Shown: positions 24,288 to 32,878, numbered from the stretch's first letter. The stretch is 64,000 bases of DNA from Sphingomonas sp. LC-1 (GCF_025371035.1 NZ_JANZXB010000002.1:372001-436000), one strand, 5' to 3'. Notes: generated by a model from the sequence alone, not told the origin. Program-made: numbers and translations.

Positions 24288-24612
24288 GGGCAGGATCAAG
24301 CGCGTTTCCCTTATCTCTGACCCGCTTCCATAGAAGGGTCGCGCGACAACACCAAGACCATGGGTTGGGGACGGAATGTGCGCTTCGACCTGGCTCGGCG
24401 TGAACGGAGGTAACCTCCATCCCAACCTCCGTTCAGCCTGAGCGACGTCGAAGGCCAGGCCGTGACGGTCACCAAATCACGCCAGGTCGCGGAGATTTAC
24501 GGTTCGCGCGCAAAAAACCTTTGGGCTTTCGCGCGGACGATCGGTCCCTTCGCTATCAGACAGCGAAACCCCCGGCTTGCCTGACTGCCCTTGCGCGTTA
24601 AGGCTCGACCCG
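24288..24612. other. intergenic region holding a REP-like palindrome
   Basis: 325 bases between divergent genes. The palindromic element at 24383-24453 takes up a fifth of it. The remainder must hold the lgt and molybdenum-hydroxylase promoters; no convincing -35/-10 pair was picked out by eye. Confidence 0.4.
24383..24453. repeat. REP-like palindromic element, copy 1
   Basis: Two 29-base arms (24383-24411 and 24425-24453) form a hairpin with a 13-base loop. The arms begin and end with perfectly matched blocks (CTTCGAC...GCTC and TGAACGGAGGT) and have mismatches only in the middle. The core (gttcagcctgagcga-gtcgaag) also occurs at 59683-59705, so this is a dispersed intergenic repeat rather than a one-off terminator. 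Confidence 0.7.
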
Positions 24613-26826
24613 ATGGATGTGAACAGGCGCAACATACTCATCGGCGGCGGCGCAGGCGTCGGGTTGCTCGTCGCCTGGAGCCTGTGGCCGCGCGCCTACG
24701 CACCCAATCTGACCGTCAATCCGGGCGAGCAGGCCTTTGGCGCCTGGCTGAAGATCGGGCGTGACGGCATCGTCACGGTCGCGGTGCCGCAGGCCGAACA
24801 TGGGCAGGGCATCACGACCACGCTGGCCCAGATCGTCGCCGACGAATTGGGTGCGGACTGGCAGACGGTCGCGGTGAAGCCCGCCCCGATCAATCCGCTC
24901 TACGCCAATCCGGTCGGCGTCGATTCGCTGTTCGAGGGCGCCTTCGATCGACTGTCTGGGGCGATGCGCGCCGAATGGCTGCGGCGCGACATGGTGATGC
25001 TGACCGGTGGCTCGAGTTCGATCCGCATGTTCGAGGCTCCCGCCCGCGCCGCCGCCGCGACCGCCCGCGCGCTGATGGCGCAGGCCGCCGCGCGCCGTTG
25101 GGGCTTGGACTGGACCGCGTGCGAGGCCAAGGACGGCTTCATCATCCATGACGGCAAGCGGCTGCGCTTCGCCGAACTGGCCGAGGCGGCGGCGGGGGAG
25201 ACGGTGCCCGCGCCCTTGCCGCTGGGGAGCGGTGGCGCGGGGCGACTGGCGGGGGGCGACCTTCCCCGGCTCGATTCACCCGCCAAGATCGACGGGTCCG
25301 CCAATTTCACCGCCGACATCCGCCTGTCCGACATGGTGCATGTCGCGATCCGCCATGCGCCGCTGGGGAGGACCCGCGCCATCCGGCTGAATCGGGATGC
25401 CGCGATGAAGGTCACCGGCGTGGTCGATGTGATCGAGGGCGGTGACTGGGTGGCGGTCGCGGCCGCGAGCTGGTGGGTCGCCCAACGGGGATTGGACGCG
25501 GCGGCCCCGCGGGCGGTGACCGACGGGCCGGTGCCGAGCAGCGCGGGGATTGCGCAGGCACTCGACAAAGCGTTGGGCGCGGATGGGCGAACGGTCATGA
25601 CGCGCGGCGATGTCGCCGATGCCCTGGACGGCGAAGGACTGGTCGAAGCACGCTATCGAATCGGTGTCGGCGTCCATGCCGCGATCGAGCCGCGCGCGGC
25701 GGTGGCGGCATGGCGCGACGACGCGCTGGAGCTGTGGGTGCCCACCCAGGTTCCGGCACAGGTCCGCGCACTGGCGGCGGACGCGGTGGGGCTGGACCCG
25801 GATCGGGTGATCGTCCACCCCATGCCGATCGGCGGCTCGTTCGGCGTCGCGCTGGAATCGGATGCGGCGATACAGGCGGCGACGATCGCCGCGAAGCTGA
25901 AGCGTCCGGTCAATCTGCAATGGTCGCGCGCCGATGACCTGCGTCGTGACGCGTTTCGCGCGCCCGCTCTGGCCAGGCTGACCGCGCGGGTCGCCAAGGG
26001 GGGGATTGTCGGCTGGCGAAGCCGGATCGCGACGCCCTCGACCGGGCCGGAACTGGCGCACCGGGTCATGCCAGGCGGACCGGCGCGCTGGGGGATGCGG
26101 GGGCAGGGCAGGGGGGATGCCTATGCCATGGGCGGCGCGGTGCCGCCTTATGCAATTCCCGCGCTGGCGGTGCATCATCACGACGCGGACCTGCCGATTC
26201 CGACCGGCCATGTGCGGGGCGGGGCGCATGTCGCCAATGTGTTTGCCAGCGAATCGTTCATCGACGAATTGGCGGGACACGCCGGGGCCGATCCGCTGGC
26301 GTGGCGGATCGCGATGCTGGGCGACGAACCCCGGCTCGCCCGGTGCCTGTCCACCGCCGCTTCGCTGGGTGGCTGGGAAGGCGGCGGTGCGGGCAGCGGC
26401 CAGGGGGTGGCGGTACACGCCTTTCGCGGCAGCTATATTGCGGTGCTGGCCGAGGCGCATCGGGGTGAGGACGGCCGGCCGGTGGTCGACCGGCTGGTCG
26501 CCGCGCTCGATTGCGGGCGGGTGGTCAACCCCGACATCGTGCGCCAGCAGGTGGAAGGTGGGCTGATCTTCGGCCTCGCCCATCTGTTCGGCACGGATAT
26601 AGGATTTTCCAAGGGGCTGGCGGAGCCCGCGCGGCTGGGGGCGCTCCGGCTGCCGCTTCTGGCCGACACGCCCGACATCACGGTCGAACTGATCGCCTCC
26701 GACGACGCGTCCGGCGGTGTCGGCGAACTGGCCGTGCCCCCGGTTGCCCCCGCCATCGCCAATGCGCTGGCTACCCTGCCCGGAAGCCCAAGGATACGAA
26801 GCCTGCCCATGGAGTTGTCCGCCTGA
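24613..26826 (+). CDS. molybdopterin-dependent hydroxylase large subunit (IorB / xanthine dehydrogenase family)
   Basis: Large Mo-cofactor subunit of the isoquinoline 1-oxidoreductase-beta type, a periplasmic oxidoreductase of N-heterocycles or aldehydes. 737 residues from MDVNRRNILIGGGAG, a Tat-like twin-arginine signal. Motifs: VPQAEHGQGITTTLAQIVADELG, IDGSANFTADIRLSDMVHVAI, the MoCo region HPMPIGGSFGVALESDAAIQA, VRGGAHVANVFASESFIDELA, and near the end GVGELAVPPVAPAIANAL with the presumed catalytic glutamate. In the cofactor loop many relatives read GFGRR where this one has SFGVA. No 2Fe-2S small subunit gene is adjacent. The stop overlaps the hemH start by one base (TGATG). Confidence 0.88.
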   Translation: MDVNRRNILIGGGAGVGLLVAWSLWPRAYAPNLTVNPGEQAFGAWLKIGRDGIVTVAVPQAEHGQGITTTLAQIVADELGADWQTVAVKPAPINPLYANPVGVDSLFEGAFDRLSGAMRAEWLRRDMVMLTGGSSSIRMFEAPARAAAATARALMAQAAARRWGLDWTACEAKDGFIIHDGKRLRFAELAEAAAGETVPAPLPLGSGGAGRLAGGDLPRLDSPAKIDGSANFTADIRLSDMVHVAIRHAPLGRTRAIRLNRDAAMKVTGVVDVIEGGDWVAVAAASWWVAQRGLDAAAPRAVTDGPVPSSAGIAQALDKALGADGRTVMTRGDVADALDGEGLVEARYRIGVGVHAAIEPRAAVAAWRDDALELWVPTQVPAQVRALAADAVGLDPDRVIVHPMPIGGSFGVALESDAAIQAATIAAKLKRPVNLQWSRADDLRRDAFRAPALARLTARVAKGGIVGWRSRIATPSTGPELAHRVMPGGPARWGMRGQGRGDAYAMGGAVPPYAIPALAVHHHDADLPIPTGHVRGGAHVANVFASESFIDELAGHAGADPLAWRIAMLGDEPRLARCLSTAASLGGWEGGGAGSGQGVAVHAFRGSYIAVLAEAHRGEDGRPVVDRLVAALDCGRVVNPDIVRQQVEGGLIFGLAHLFGTDIGFSKGLAEPARLGALRLPLLADTPDITVELIASDDASGGVGELAVPPVAPAIANALATLPGSPRIRSLPMELSA

Positions 26827-27839
26827 TGCTGCCCCCCGACCATCCCCCCGTCCCGCGCGCCAAGATCGGCGTGCTCCTGATGAACCTCGGCACGCCCGAC
26901 GCGCCGGAGCCTCGGGCGGTGAAGCGGTATCTGGGCGAGTTCCTGTCGGATCGCCGGGTGATCGAGATTCCGGCTCTGCTGTGGCAGCCGATCCTGCGCG
27001 GTATCATCCTGAACACGCGGCCCAAGAAATCGGCCCATGCCTATTCTCTGGTGTGGCGCGACGACGGCTCGCCCCTGGCCGCGATCACGCGGGCGCAGGC
27101 GGAGGCGGTGAAGGATATGTTCGGGCCCGGCGTGCTGGTCGACTGGGCGATGCGCTATGGCCGCCCCGCCATCGCCGAGCGGGTCCAGGCGATGAAGGAT
27201 GCCGGGTGCGAGCGTATATTGCTCGCCCCGCTTTACCCGCAATATTGCGCGGCGACGACTGCGACCGCCAATGACAAGGCGTTCGCGCATCTGGCGACGA
27301 TGCGCTGGCAACCGGCGATTCGCACCCTGCCGCCTTATTATGACGATCCTCTCTATATCAATGCGCTGAAGACCCAGTTGGAGGCGCAGCTTGCCGTTCT
27401 GGATTTCGAGCCCGAGGCGATCGTCGCCAGCTTCCACGGCATGCCGCAACGGACGCTCGAACTGGGCGACCCCTATCATTGCCATTGCCGCAAGACCGCG
27501 CGCCTGCTGGCCGAGGCAATGAAGGACACGCTGAGCGGCCGCGAGTTGCTGGTCGCCTTCCAGTCGCGCTTCGGCCGCGCCAAATGGCTCGAACCCGCGA
27601 CCGATGTGACGCTGGAGGCCTTGCCCGGGCGCGGGATTCGCAAGGTGGCCATTTTGGCTCCGGGCTTTTCGGCGGACTGCATCGAGACGCTCGAGGAGCT
27701 GGCGATTCGCGGGCGCGAAAGTTTCGAGGGCGCGGGCGGCACTCACTTCGCCTATCTGCCGTGCCTCAACGATAGCGAGATCGGCGTGACGATGCTGCGC
27801 GGATTGATCGAACGCGAACTGCAAGGCTGGTTGCCGTAG
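26826..27839 (+). CDS. hemH: ferrochelatase HemH
   Basis: Inserts Fe2+ into protoporphyrin IX, the last step of haem synthesis. 337 residues from the ATG that overlaps the upstream stop. Motifs: KIGVLLMNLGTPDAPEPRAV, AMRYGRPAI, ILLAPLYPQYCAATTATAND, the active-site ASFHGMPQRTLELGDPYHCH followed by CRKTARLL, LVAFQSRFGRAKWLEP, and CIETLEELAIRG with the carboxylate-rich end. The His-Cys-His-Cys cluster is conserved in many bacterial ferrochelatases; some family members carry a 2Fe-2S cluster, which I cannot assign here. Translational coupling to a molybdenum hydroxylase is unusual. Confidence 0.97.
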   Translation: MLPPDHPPVPRAKIGVLLMNLGTPDAPEPRAVKRYLGEFLSDRRVIEIPALLWQPILRGIILNTRPKKSAHAYSLVWRDDGSPLAAITRAQAEAVKDMFGPGVLVDWAMRYGRPAIAERVQAMKDAGCERILLAPLYPQYCAATTATANDKAFAHLATMRWQPAIRTLPPYYDDPLYINALKTQLEAQLAVLDFEPEAIVASFHGMPQRTLELGDPYHCHCRKTARLLAEAMKDTLSGRELLVAFQSRFGRAKWLEPATDVTLEALPGRGIRKVAILAPGFSADCIETLEELAIRGRESFEGAGGTHFAYLPCLNDSEIGVTMLRGLIERELQGWLP

Positions 27840-27924
27840 CGTTATATTAGCTTTCGTCCCGGCTTTGCCATTGCGGATGGCGTGTGCCCCTTTTAAGCCA
27901 CAATCGACAATTGGGAGAGGTTTG

Positions 27925-28647
27925 ATGGCACGGGTCGCGATTGTGACGGGTGGTACGCGCGGTATTGGCGAGGCGATCAGCCTGGCCTTGAAGGAGGCGG
28001 GGGTCACCGTCGCCGCCAATTATGCGGGCAATGACGAACGCGCCCGCGAATTCTCCGAACGGACCGGCATCAAGGCCTATAAATGGGACGTCGCGGACCA
28101 TGACGCGGTGCAGGCCGGCGTCGCGCAGGTGGCCGAGGAACTGGGCCCGGTCGACATCGTGGTCAACAATGCGGGCATCACCCGCGACGGCACGCTGCTC
28201 AAGATGACCTACCAGATGTGGAAGGAGGTCATGGACACCAATTTGGGTGGCTGCTTCAATATGGCCAAGGCGGTCTTCCCCGGCATGCGCGAGCGCAAAT
28301 GGGGCCGTATCGTCAATATCGGTTCGATCAACGGCCAGGCAGGCCAATATGGTCAGGTCAACTATGCCGCCGCCAAGTCGGGCATCCATGGCTTCACCAA
28401 GGCGCTGGCGCAGGAAGGGGCGCGGTTCGGCGTCACCGTCAACGCGATCGCGCCGGGCTATATCGACACCGACATGGTCGCCGCCGTTCCCGCCGACGTG
28501 CTGGAAAAGATCGTCGCCAAGATTCCGGTCGGCCGCCTGGGCCAGGCGCATGAGATCGCGCGCGGCGTGGCCTTCCTGTGCTCGGACGAGGCGGGCTTTG
28601 TCACCGGCTCGACCCTGTCGATCAATGGCGGTCAGCATATGTATTGA
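27925..28647 (+). CDS. phbB: acetoacetyl-CoA reductase (short-chain dehydrogenase)
   Basis: NADPH-dependent reduction of acetoacetyl-CoA to (R)-3-hydroxybutyryl-CoA, the second step of polyhydroxybutyrate synthesis. 240 residues. Nucleotide motif VTGGTRGIGEAISLAL, NNAGITRDGTLLKMTYQMWK (PhbB-specific region), then the catalytic set INGQAGQYGQVNYAAAKSGI with Ser-Tyr-Lys, and the end FVTGSTLSINGGQHMY, which is the hallmark PhbB C terminus. The ribosome site GAGAGG precedes the ATG at 27925. No phaA or phaC gene is in the window. Confidence 0.95.
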   Translation: MARVAIVTGGTRGIGEAISLALKEAGVTVAANYAGNDERAREFSERTGIKAYKWDVADHDAVQAGVAQVAEELGPVDIVVNNAGITRDGTLLKMTYQMWKEVMDTNLGGCFNMAKAVFPGMRERKWGRIVNIGSINGQAGQYGQVNYAAAKSGIHGFTKALAQEGARFGVTVNAIAPGYIDTDMVAAVPADVLEKIVAKIPVGRLGQAHEIARGVAFLCSDEAGFVTGSTLSINGGQHMY

Positions 28648-28657
28648 GGAATGCAAG

Positions 28658-28691
28658 AACGCCGACCTCCCCGGTCAGGGAGATCGGCGTT
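28658..28691 (+). terminator. hairpin after phbB
   Basis: AACGCCGA-C-CTCCC pairs with GGGAG-A-TCGGCGTT (one mismatch), starting 11 bases after the phbB stop. There is no T-run, so it may be a Rho-dependent pause, a stabilising 3' hairpin or a weak terminator. A second GC-rich hairpin lies at about 28729-28752, before the 3' end of the next, opposite gene. Confidence 0.45.
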
Positions 28692-28759
28692 CCGTCCTCG
28701 ATACGCTACGCGAGGAGAGCAAGGGCGGGTGGGCCGGTGGGCCCGCCCGCCCTATTCGT

Positions 28760-29098
28760 TTAACCGCAATAGCCCGGACGGCCCGACCGCTCGATCGCCC
28801 GGCCCGCCAGCGCCCCCGCGCCGCCGCCGATCAGCGTGCCCAGCGTGCGGTCGCCCTGCGTGTCGATGGTCCGGCCCAGCAGGCCGCCCGCGACGGCGCC
28901 CACGATGGTGCCCGTCGTGCCCGAACGGCGGCACTTCTGGCTGCGATATTCCGCCGCCGCGCCGTCGCGATAGCCGCGATCATAGCGATCGGCATGATAG
29001 GCCCGACGATAGCGGTGCGCATCCGCCGCGGTGGCGGGCAGGACGGCGCCGCCGATCATCGCCAGCGTGGTCGCGGCCAGGGTCAGGGTCTTCATCAT
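28760..29098 (-). CDS. secreted glycine-zipper 2TM-domain protein
   Basis: Small envelope protein of unknown function, 112 residues. A signal peptide (LTLAATTLAMIGGAVLPATAA) is followed by an Arg/Tyr-rich stretch (HRYRRAYHADRYDRGYRDG) and then two glycine-zipper helices (GTIVGAVAGGLLGRTI and GTLIGGGAGALAGRAI). Two cysteines (QKC and GYC near the ends of the mature part) could form a disulfide. This family includes YmgG-like and SlyB-related proteins. Start at the first of two adjacent ATGs; no strong ribosome site discriminates them. Confidence 0.8.
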   Translation of the reverse strand: MMKTLTLAATTLAMIGGAVLPATAADAHRYRRAYHADRYDRGYRDGAAAEYRSQKCRRSGTTGTIVGAVAGGLLGRTIDTQGDRTLGTLIGGGAGALAGRAIERSGRPGYCG

Positions 29099-29288
29099 GG
29101 TCTCACTCCCGAAACGTCATCGATCGACGGTCCCGTCCGTCGTCGTTGAAGCCGTAATGATCGATTCGGATTGAGCGCTTCCTGAATGCCGCGGTTATCC
29201 GCCGTTCAGCTATCCGCCCGTCGGGTGACGGGGCCGCGTCGAAAACGAATAAGGCTGTCGTGCTGCGCCGCAGCGCGTATGAGGCGTC

Positions 29289-30302
29289 ATGCGCATCCTC
29301 CTGTCCTGCCTGTTGATTCTGGCCTTGGTGCCGGGATGGGCGGGGCGTGATCGCCTGCCCCTTTATGAAGGCGCACCGCAGATGGATGCGCATCGGGTCG
29401 CGCTGGACCCGCATGATCCGTCGCGGCGTCGGCTGGGTGCGCTGACCTATCTGGGCGGGGTCGAATTGACCGGGCGATCCCCGGCCTTTGGCGGGTTCTC
29501 GTCACTGACCGTCTCTGGCGAGCATTTCATGCTGCTCAGCGATGGGGGCAATGTCGCGCGTTTCACCATGGGGGCCGATTGGAAGCCGCATGGCCTGCGC
29601 TTCGACAATCTTCCCTCGGGGCCTGCGAACGGATGGCTCAAATCCGATCGGGACAGCGAGTCGCTGGCGGTCGATCCGACCACGGGCACGCTGTGGGTGG
29701 GGTTCGAGAATTTCAACCAGATCTGGCGCTACGCCCCCGACTTCGCCCGTGCGGAGGGCTATGTCGCGCCACCCGCCATGGCGGACTGGCCCGGCAATGG
29801 CGGTCCCGAATCGCTTGCGCGGATGCCCGATGGGCGATTCGTCACCATCTCGGAAGAAGCGAGGATCGACCGCCCGCGCTGGCGGGGCAGCGCGGAGGCG
29901 CGCCGGTGGAGTCGCCAAGGGTTGATCTTCGCGGGCGATCCGCTGCGCCACCGGCCCCGGCGTTTCGCCTATATGGTCTCGCCAAATCACGATGTCGCGG
30001 ACGTGGCCGCGCTGCCCGATGGCGCGCTGATCGTGGTCGAGCGGCAATTCCGCCTGCCATTCCGCTTTTCGAATCGCATCATGTACGTACCCGCCGCCGA
30101 GGTCGCGCCGGGGCGGGTGGCGCGGGGGCGCCTGCTGGCGGAACTCGACGCGCCGCTGATCCACGACAATTTCGAGGGGGTGGCGGTGACCCATGAAGCC
30201 GGGGCAACGATCCTGTGGCTGGTGTCGGATGACAACCAGTTTCCGTTAGAGCGCACCTATCTATTGAAATTCCGGCTGGATCGGCGGCCCGCAGAGCGGT
30301 GA
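29289..30302 (+). CDS. esterase-like activity of phytase family protein
   Basis: A 337-residue secreted beta-propeller-like protein with an N-terminal hydrophobic signal (RILLSCLLILALVPGWAG). Family landmarks: GGFSSLTVSGEHFMLLSDGG, SDRDSESLAVDPTTGTLWVGFENFNQIWRY (given by its key SESLAVD and WVGFE blocks), ADWPGNGGPESLARMPDGRF, and HDNFEGVAVTHEAGATILWL with SDDNQFPLERTYLL. This is the phytase-like esterase domain (PF13449 type). The substrate is not known. The stop is followed by about 180 bases before the end of rpmB. Confidence 0.85.
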   Translation: MRILLSCLLILALVPGWAGRDRLPLYEGAPQMDAHRVALDPHDPSRRRLGALTYLGGVELTGRSPAFGGFSSLTVSGEHFMLLSDGGNVARFTMGADWKPHGLRFDNLPSGPANGWLKSDRDSESLAVDPTTGTLWVGFENFNQIWRYAPDFARAEGYVAPPAMADWPGNGGPESLARMPDGRFVTISEEARIDRPRWRGSAEARRWSRQGLIFAGDPLRHRPRRFAYMVSPNHDVADVAALPDGALIVVERQFRLPFRFSNRIMYVPAAEVAPGRVARGRLLAELDAPLIHDNFEGVAVTHEAGATILWLVSDDNQFPLERTYLLKFRLDRRPAER

Positions 30303-30428
30303 TTCGTTGGGGCTTGGGGTTTCGCCTGGGCCGTCCAGTGGACGACAAGCCAGTCGCTCAGGATAAAATTCGATGCCCGGTGCCGAAGCCGAAGGCGATA
30401 CCCGACCCACATCTTGACCCCAACGACG

Positions 30429-30457
30429 AAAACCCGCCGCTCCGAAGAGCGGCGGGC
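30429..30457 (-). terminator. intrinsic terminator of rpmB
   Basis: On the minus strand a perfect 10-bp stem, CCCGCCGCTC/GAGCGGCGGG with a TTCG tetraloop, is followed by TTTTCG. It lies 29 bases after the rpmB stop. Confidence 0.85.
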
Positions 30458-30485
30458 TTCAACCCGTCAACCGGCCTGTCGCGAA

Positions 30486-30794
30486 TTACGCGGCGGCGGC
30501 TTCGGTCTTGGCGGCGGCCAGCTTCTTGACGACGTCGCGCTTCAGGCGACGCACGCGCAGCGACAGCTGATCGTCCGAGGTCTTGACCAGCCAGTTGTCC
30601 AGGCCGCCATTATGCTCGACCGAACGCAGGCCGTGGGTCGAGACGCGCAGACGCACGCTCTTCTCCAGCGAATCGGAAATCAGCGTCACGTTCTGCAGAT
30701 TCGGCAGGAACGTCCGCTTGGTCTTGTTGTTGGCGTGGGAAACATTGTTGCCCACCTGCCGGCCCTTGCCGGTCAGCTCGCAAATGCGCGACAT
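30486..30794 (-). CDS. rpmB: 50S ribosomal protein L28
   Basis: Large-subunit ribosomal protein. It opens [20 protein letters not shown], then [20 protein letters not shown] and [20 protein letters not shown]. The 102-residue length and the Ala-rich tail ([13 protein letters not shown]) are typical of alphaproteobacterial L28, which is longer than the E. coli protein. It stands alone, with its own terminator. Confidence 0.98.
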   Translation of the reverse strand: MSRICELTGKGRQVGNNVSHANNKTKRTFLPNLQNVTLISDSLEKSVRLRVSTHGLRSVEHNGGLDNWLVKTSDDQLSLRVRRLKRDVVKKLAAAKTEAAAA

Positions 30795-30955
30795 GATCGT
30801 TATCCTGGTTTCAGGCAGTGCCCGGAAAGGCCGCGCCGATACCCCGTCCCGACAGGCACGTCAACCGATTCCCCATCGCGGCCCATCACATCGTCGTGCA
30901 ACCGCCCTGTCGGCAGGCGCGTTGTTACGGCCACGAACCTGTTGGAGCCAGAGCC

Positions 30956-31168
30956 ATGCGCGCCTTTCTCGTCCTTATCGGCATCGTCCTATTGCTGGCC
31001 GCAGGTGCCATGGCCATGGGCTGGATCAGCATCGACCAGACCCGCCCCGCCGTCGTCCAAGCCCCGGCCTTCCGCGCCGAAGGGCCCAAGGTGTCGGTCG
31101 GCACGACCCAGAAGACGGTAGAGGTGCCGACCGTCTCGGTCGAGAAGCCCGCCGACAACGCCCAGTAA
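30956..31168 (+). CDS. small membrane-anchored hypothetical protein
   Basis: Function unknown. 70 residues from an ATG with GGAG 8-9 bases upstream. It has one N-terminal hydrophobic helix (AFLVLIGIVLLLAAGAMAMGW) then a short hydrophilic periplasmic tail (DQTRPAVVQAPAFRAEGPKV ... VEKPADNAQ). Nothing in the tail matches a domain I know. It lies 65 bases upstream of tadA on the same strand. Confidence 0.6.
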   Translation: MRAFLVLIGIVLLLAAGAMAMGWISIDQTRPAVVQAPAFRAEGPKVSVGTTQKTVEVPTVSVEKPADNAQ

Positions 31169-31233
31169 GAAGTCGCGAGTCGCATATCGTCTGCCCCCTT
31201 GTCCCGCTCGGCAGCGCGGGGCAGGTAGGAGCG

Positions 31234-31683
31234 ATGTTCCCGCTTCCCGCCCCGATGCGCGCCGCGCTCGATGCCGCTGTCCGGGCGGCGGCGGCGGGCG
31301 AAGTGCCGGTGGGCGCGGTGGTGGTCCGGAACGGCGAGATCGTGGCGGTCGCCGCCAATGCGCCGCGCCGACTGCACGATCCCACCGCTCATGCCGAAAT
31401 CCAGGCAATCCGCGCCGCCGCCGCGTCGCTCGGGCGCGACCGGCTGGAGGATTGCGACCTCTGGGTCACGCTGGAACCCTGCGCCATGTGTGCGGGCGCG
31501 ATCGCCCATGCGCGAATCGTCCGCCTCTATTACGGTGCCAGCGACCCCAAGGGCGGGGCCGTTGAGCATGGCCCCCGTTTCTTCGCCCAACCGACATGCC
31601 ATCACCGGCCCGAAATCTATACCGGCATCGGGGAAGGGGAGGCGGCGGCTCTGTTGCGCGATTTCTTCGCGGCGCGACGGTAA
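31234..31683 (+). CDS. tadA: tRNA-specific adenosine deaminase TadA
   Basis: Converts A34 to inosine in the anticodon of tRNA-Arg(ACG). The 149-residue protein has the zinc-dependent deaminase motif H53-A-E55 (AHAEIQAIRAA) and PCAMCAGAI with C83 and C86. It also has RIVRLYYGASDPKGGAVEHG, typical of TadA. A ribosome site (GTAGGAG) lies 3-9 bases before the ATG. The frame is open far upstream, but the family N terminus begins here. Confidence 0.95.
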   Translation: MFPLPAPMRAALDAAVRAAAAGEVPVGAVVVRNGEIVAVAANAPRRLHDPTAHAEIQAIRAAAASLGRDRLEDCDLWVTLEPCAMCAGAIAHARIVRLYYGASDPKGGAVEHGPRFFAQPTCHHRPEIYTGIGEGEAAALLRDFFAARR

Positions 31684-31690
31684 GGGAACA

Positions 31691-31903
31691 TCACTTCTGG
31701 CGTGGGTGGGCCGCGAACCGGCGCATAAGGCTCGTCACGAGGAAACCACTGGCTCCGCCGACCGCCGCCGCGCGCCAGAGCTGATGAGGTGCGATATTCC
31801 AGCGATCGAGGATCGTCAGCGCCACAAACACGAAAACCCCGGTCAACAACGCCGGAGCCTAGCGGGCGGCAAGCCATCCTCCGACCTTTTCGCGCGCCGC
31901 CAT
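31691..31903 (-). pseudogene. small membrane-protein reading frame interrupted by an in-frame TAG
   Basis: On the minus strand an ATG at 31903 with GAGAGGG about 10 bases upstream begins MAAREKVGGWLAAR, meets TAG (31859-31861), and then continues in the same frame. The continuation is APALLTGVFVFVALTILDRW, NIAPHQLWRAAAVGGASGFL and VTSLMRRFAAHPRQK, ending in TGA at 31691-31693. The part after the TAG has one or two clear hydrophobic helices, so the frame looks like a real small inner-membrane protein disabled by one nonsense change (TGG to TAG would restore Trp). An internal GTG restart cannot be excluded. No homologue recognised. Confidence 0.45.
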
Positions 31904-31994
31904 ACCGGTTCGCCCTCTCTTTCCGATCATGACCGACAAATCAGATCGCGAGTGACATCGGCATGACGAGGGCATGACATGCGGCCGCCCAATG

Positions 31995-32026
31995 AAAAGG
32001 GCCCGGACGGCATTCCGTCCGAGCCC
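31995..32026 (-). terminator. terminator of the OmpA-family gene
   Basis: On the minus strand GGGCTCGGACGG pairs with CCGTCCGGGCCC (one G-T pair, 4-base loop) and TTTT follows. It starts 30 bases after the stop codon. Confidence 0.8.
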
Positions 32027-32056
32027 CTCTTCACGCGGCGTCCGAGCGCCTCATCA

Positions 32057-32740
32057 TCAGCGCAGGTCGCCCTCGCGGATCGGAACGATCTTGATCTCGA
32101 CCCGGCGGTTGGCGGCGCGGCCTTCCTCGGTGTCGTTCGAGGCGATCGGCTGCGACTTGCCGAAGCCGCGCGTGCCGATTCGGGCGGGCTGTACCCCGCG
32201 CGAGGCGAGATAGTCCGCCACCGACACCGCGCGCTGTTCGGACAGGCGCTGGTTATAGGCATCGCTGCCGGTCGAATCGGTATGGCCGTACACGTCGATA
32301 TAGGTCTGCTTATATTGCGACAGGATGTCGGCCACCTGGTCCAACGTCTGGCGGAACTGCGGCTGCACCGTCGACGAGTTATAGGCGAAGGTGATGCCCG
32401 AGGGCAGGTTCAGCAGCAGGTCGTCGCCCTGGCGAACCACCTGCACATCGGTGCCCGCGGTGCGGGCGCGCAGGTCGCGTTCCTGCTTGTCCATATACGC
32501 GCCGATCCCCGCCCCGGCGAGGCCGCCAATGCCGGCGCCCAGAATCTTCTCGGTCCGGTCGCGCCGACCGCCGACCAGATCGCCCAGCAGATAACCGCCC
32601 ACCGCGCCGCCGATGCCGCCGATCGCGGCCTTGGAGAGACGCTGTTGACCGGTTTCGGGATCGGTGGTGCAGGCCGAGGTGGCGACGAGGGCGGACAGCG
32701 CAGCGGCAGTCAGAAACTTGGCGGGCAGTCGCATAAACAT
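32057..32740 (-). CDS. OmpA-family outer-membrane lipoprotein with glycine zippers
   Basis: A peptidoglycan-tethering envelope protein of 227 residues. The N terminus MFMRLPAKFLTAAALSALVA ends at TSAC, a lipobox-like cysteine. Two glycine-zipper segments follow (KAAIGGIGGAVGGYLLGDLV and ILGAGIGGLAGAGIGAYMD). The C-terminal OmpA domain has TYIDVYGHTDSTGSDAYNQR, SEQRAVSVADYLASRGV and GFGKSQPIASNDTEEGRAAN. I chose the first ATG of the ATGTTTATG pair because AAGGA lies 4-8 bases before it. YiaD-type proteins have this layout. Confidence 0.92.
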   Translation of the reverse strand: MFMRLPAKFLTAAALSALVATSACTTDPETGQQRLSKAAIGGIGGAVGGYLLGDLVGGRRDRTEKILGAGIGGLAGAGIGAYMDKQERDLRARTAGTDVQVVRQGDDLLLNLPSGITFAYNSSTVQPQFRQTLDQVADILSQYKQTYIDVYGHTDSTGSDAYNQRLSEQRAVSVADYLASRGVQPARIGTRGFGKSQPIASNDTEEGRAANRRVEIKIVPIREGDLR

Positions 32741-32878
32741 GATCCTTGTTAGTTTTGGACGGCGTCTCGACCCCCGGAACGCCGCGTCGGACCGCCTTGT
32801 TCCGCAGGTGAACTGAACGGAACATGACGAGAGGAGTTGTCGAAGCCCTGTCCGGCCCGCTATGAGCACCTCACAACG

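Noticed and set aside
28724-28752. GC-rich hairpin as a terminator of the glycine-zipper gene
   Set aside because: Stem is present, but there is no T-run on the minus strand; kept only as a comment, not as a feature.
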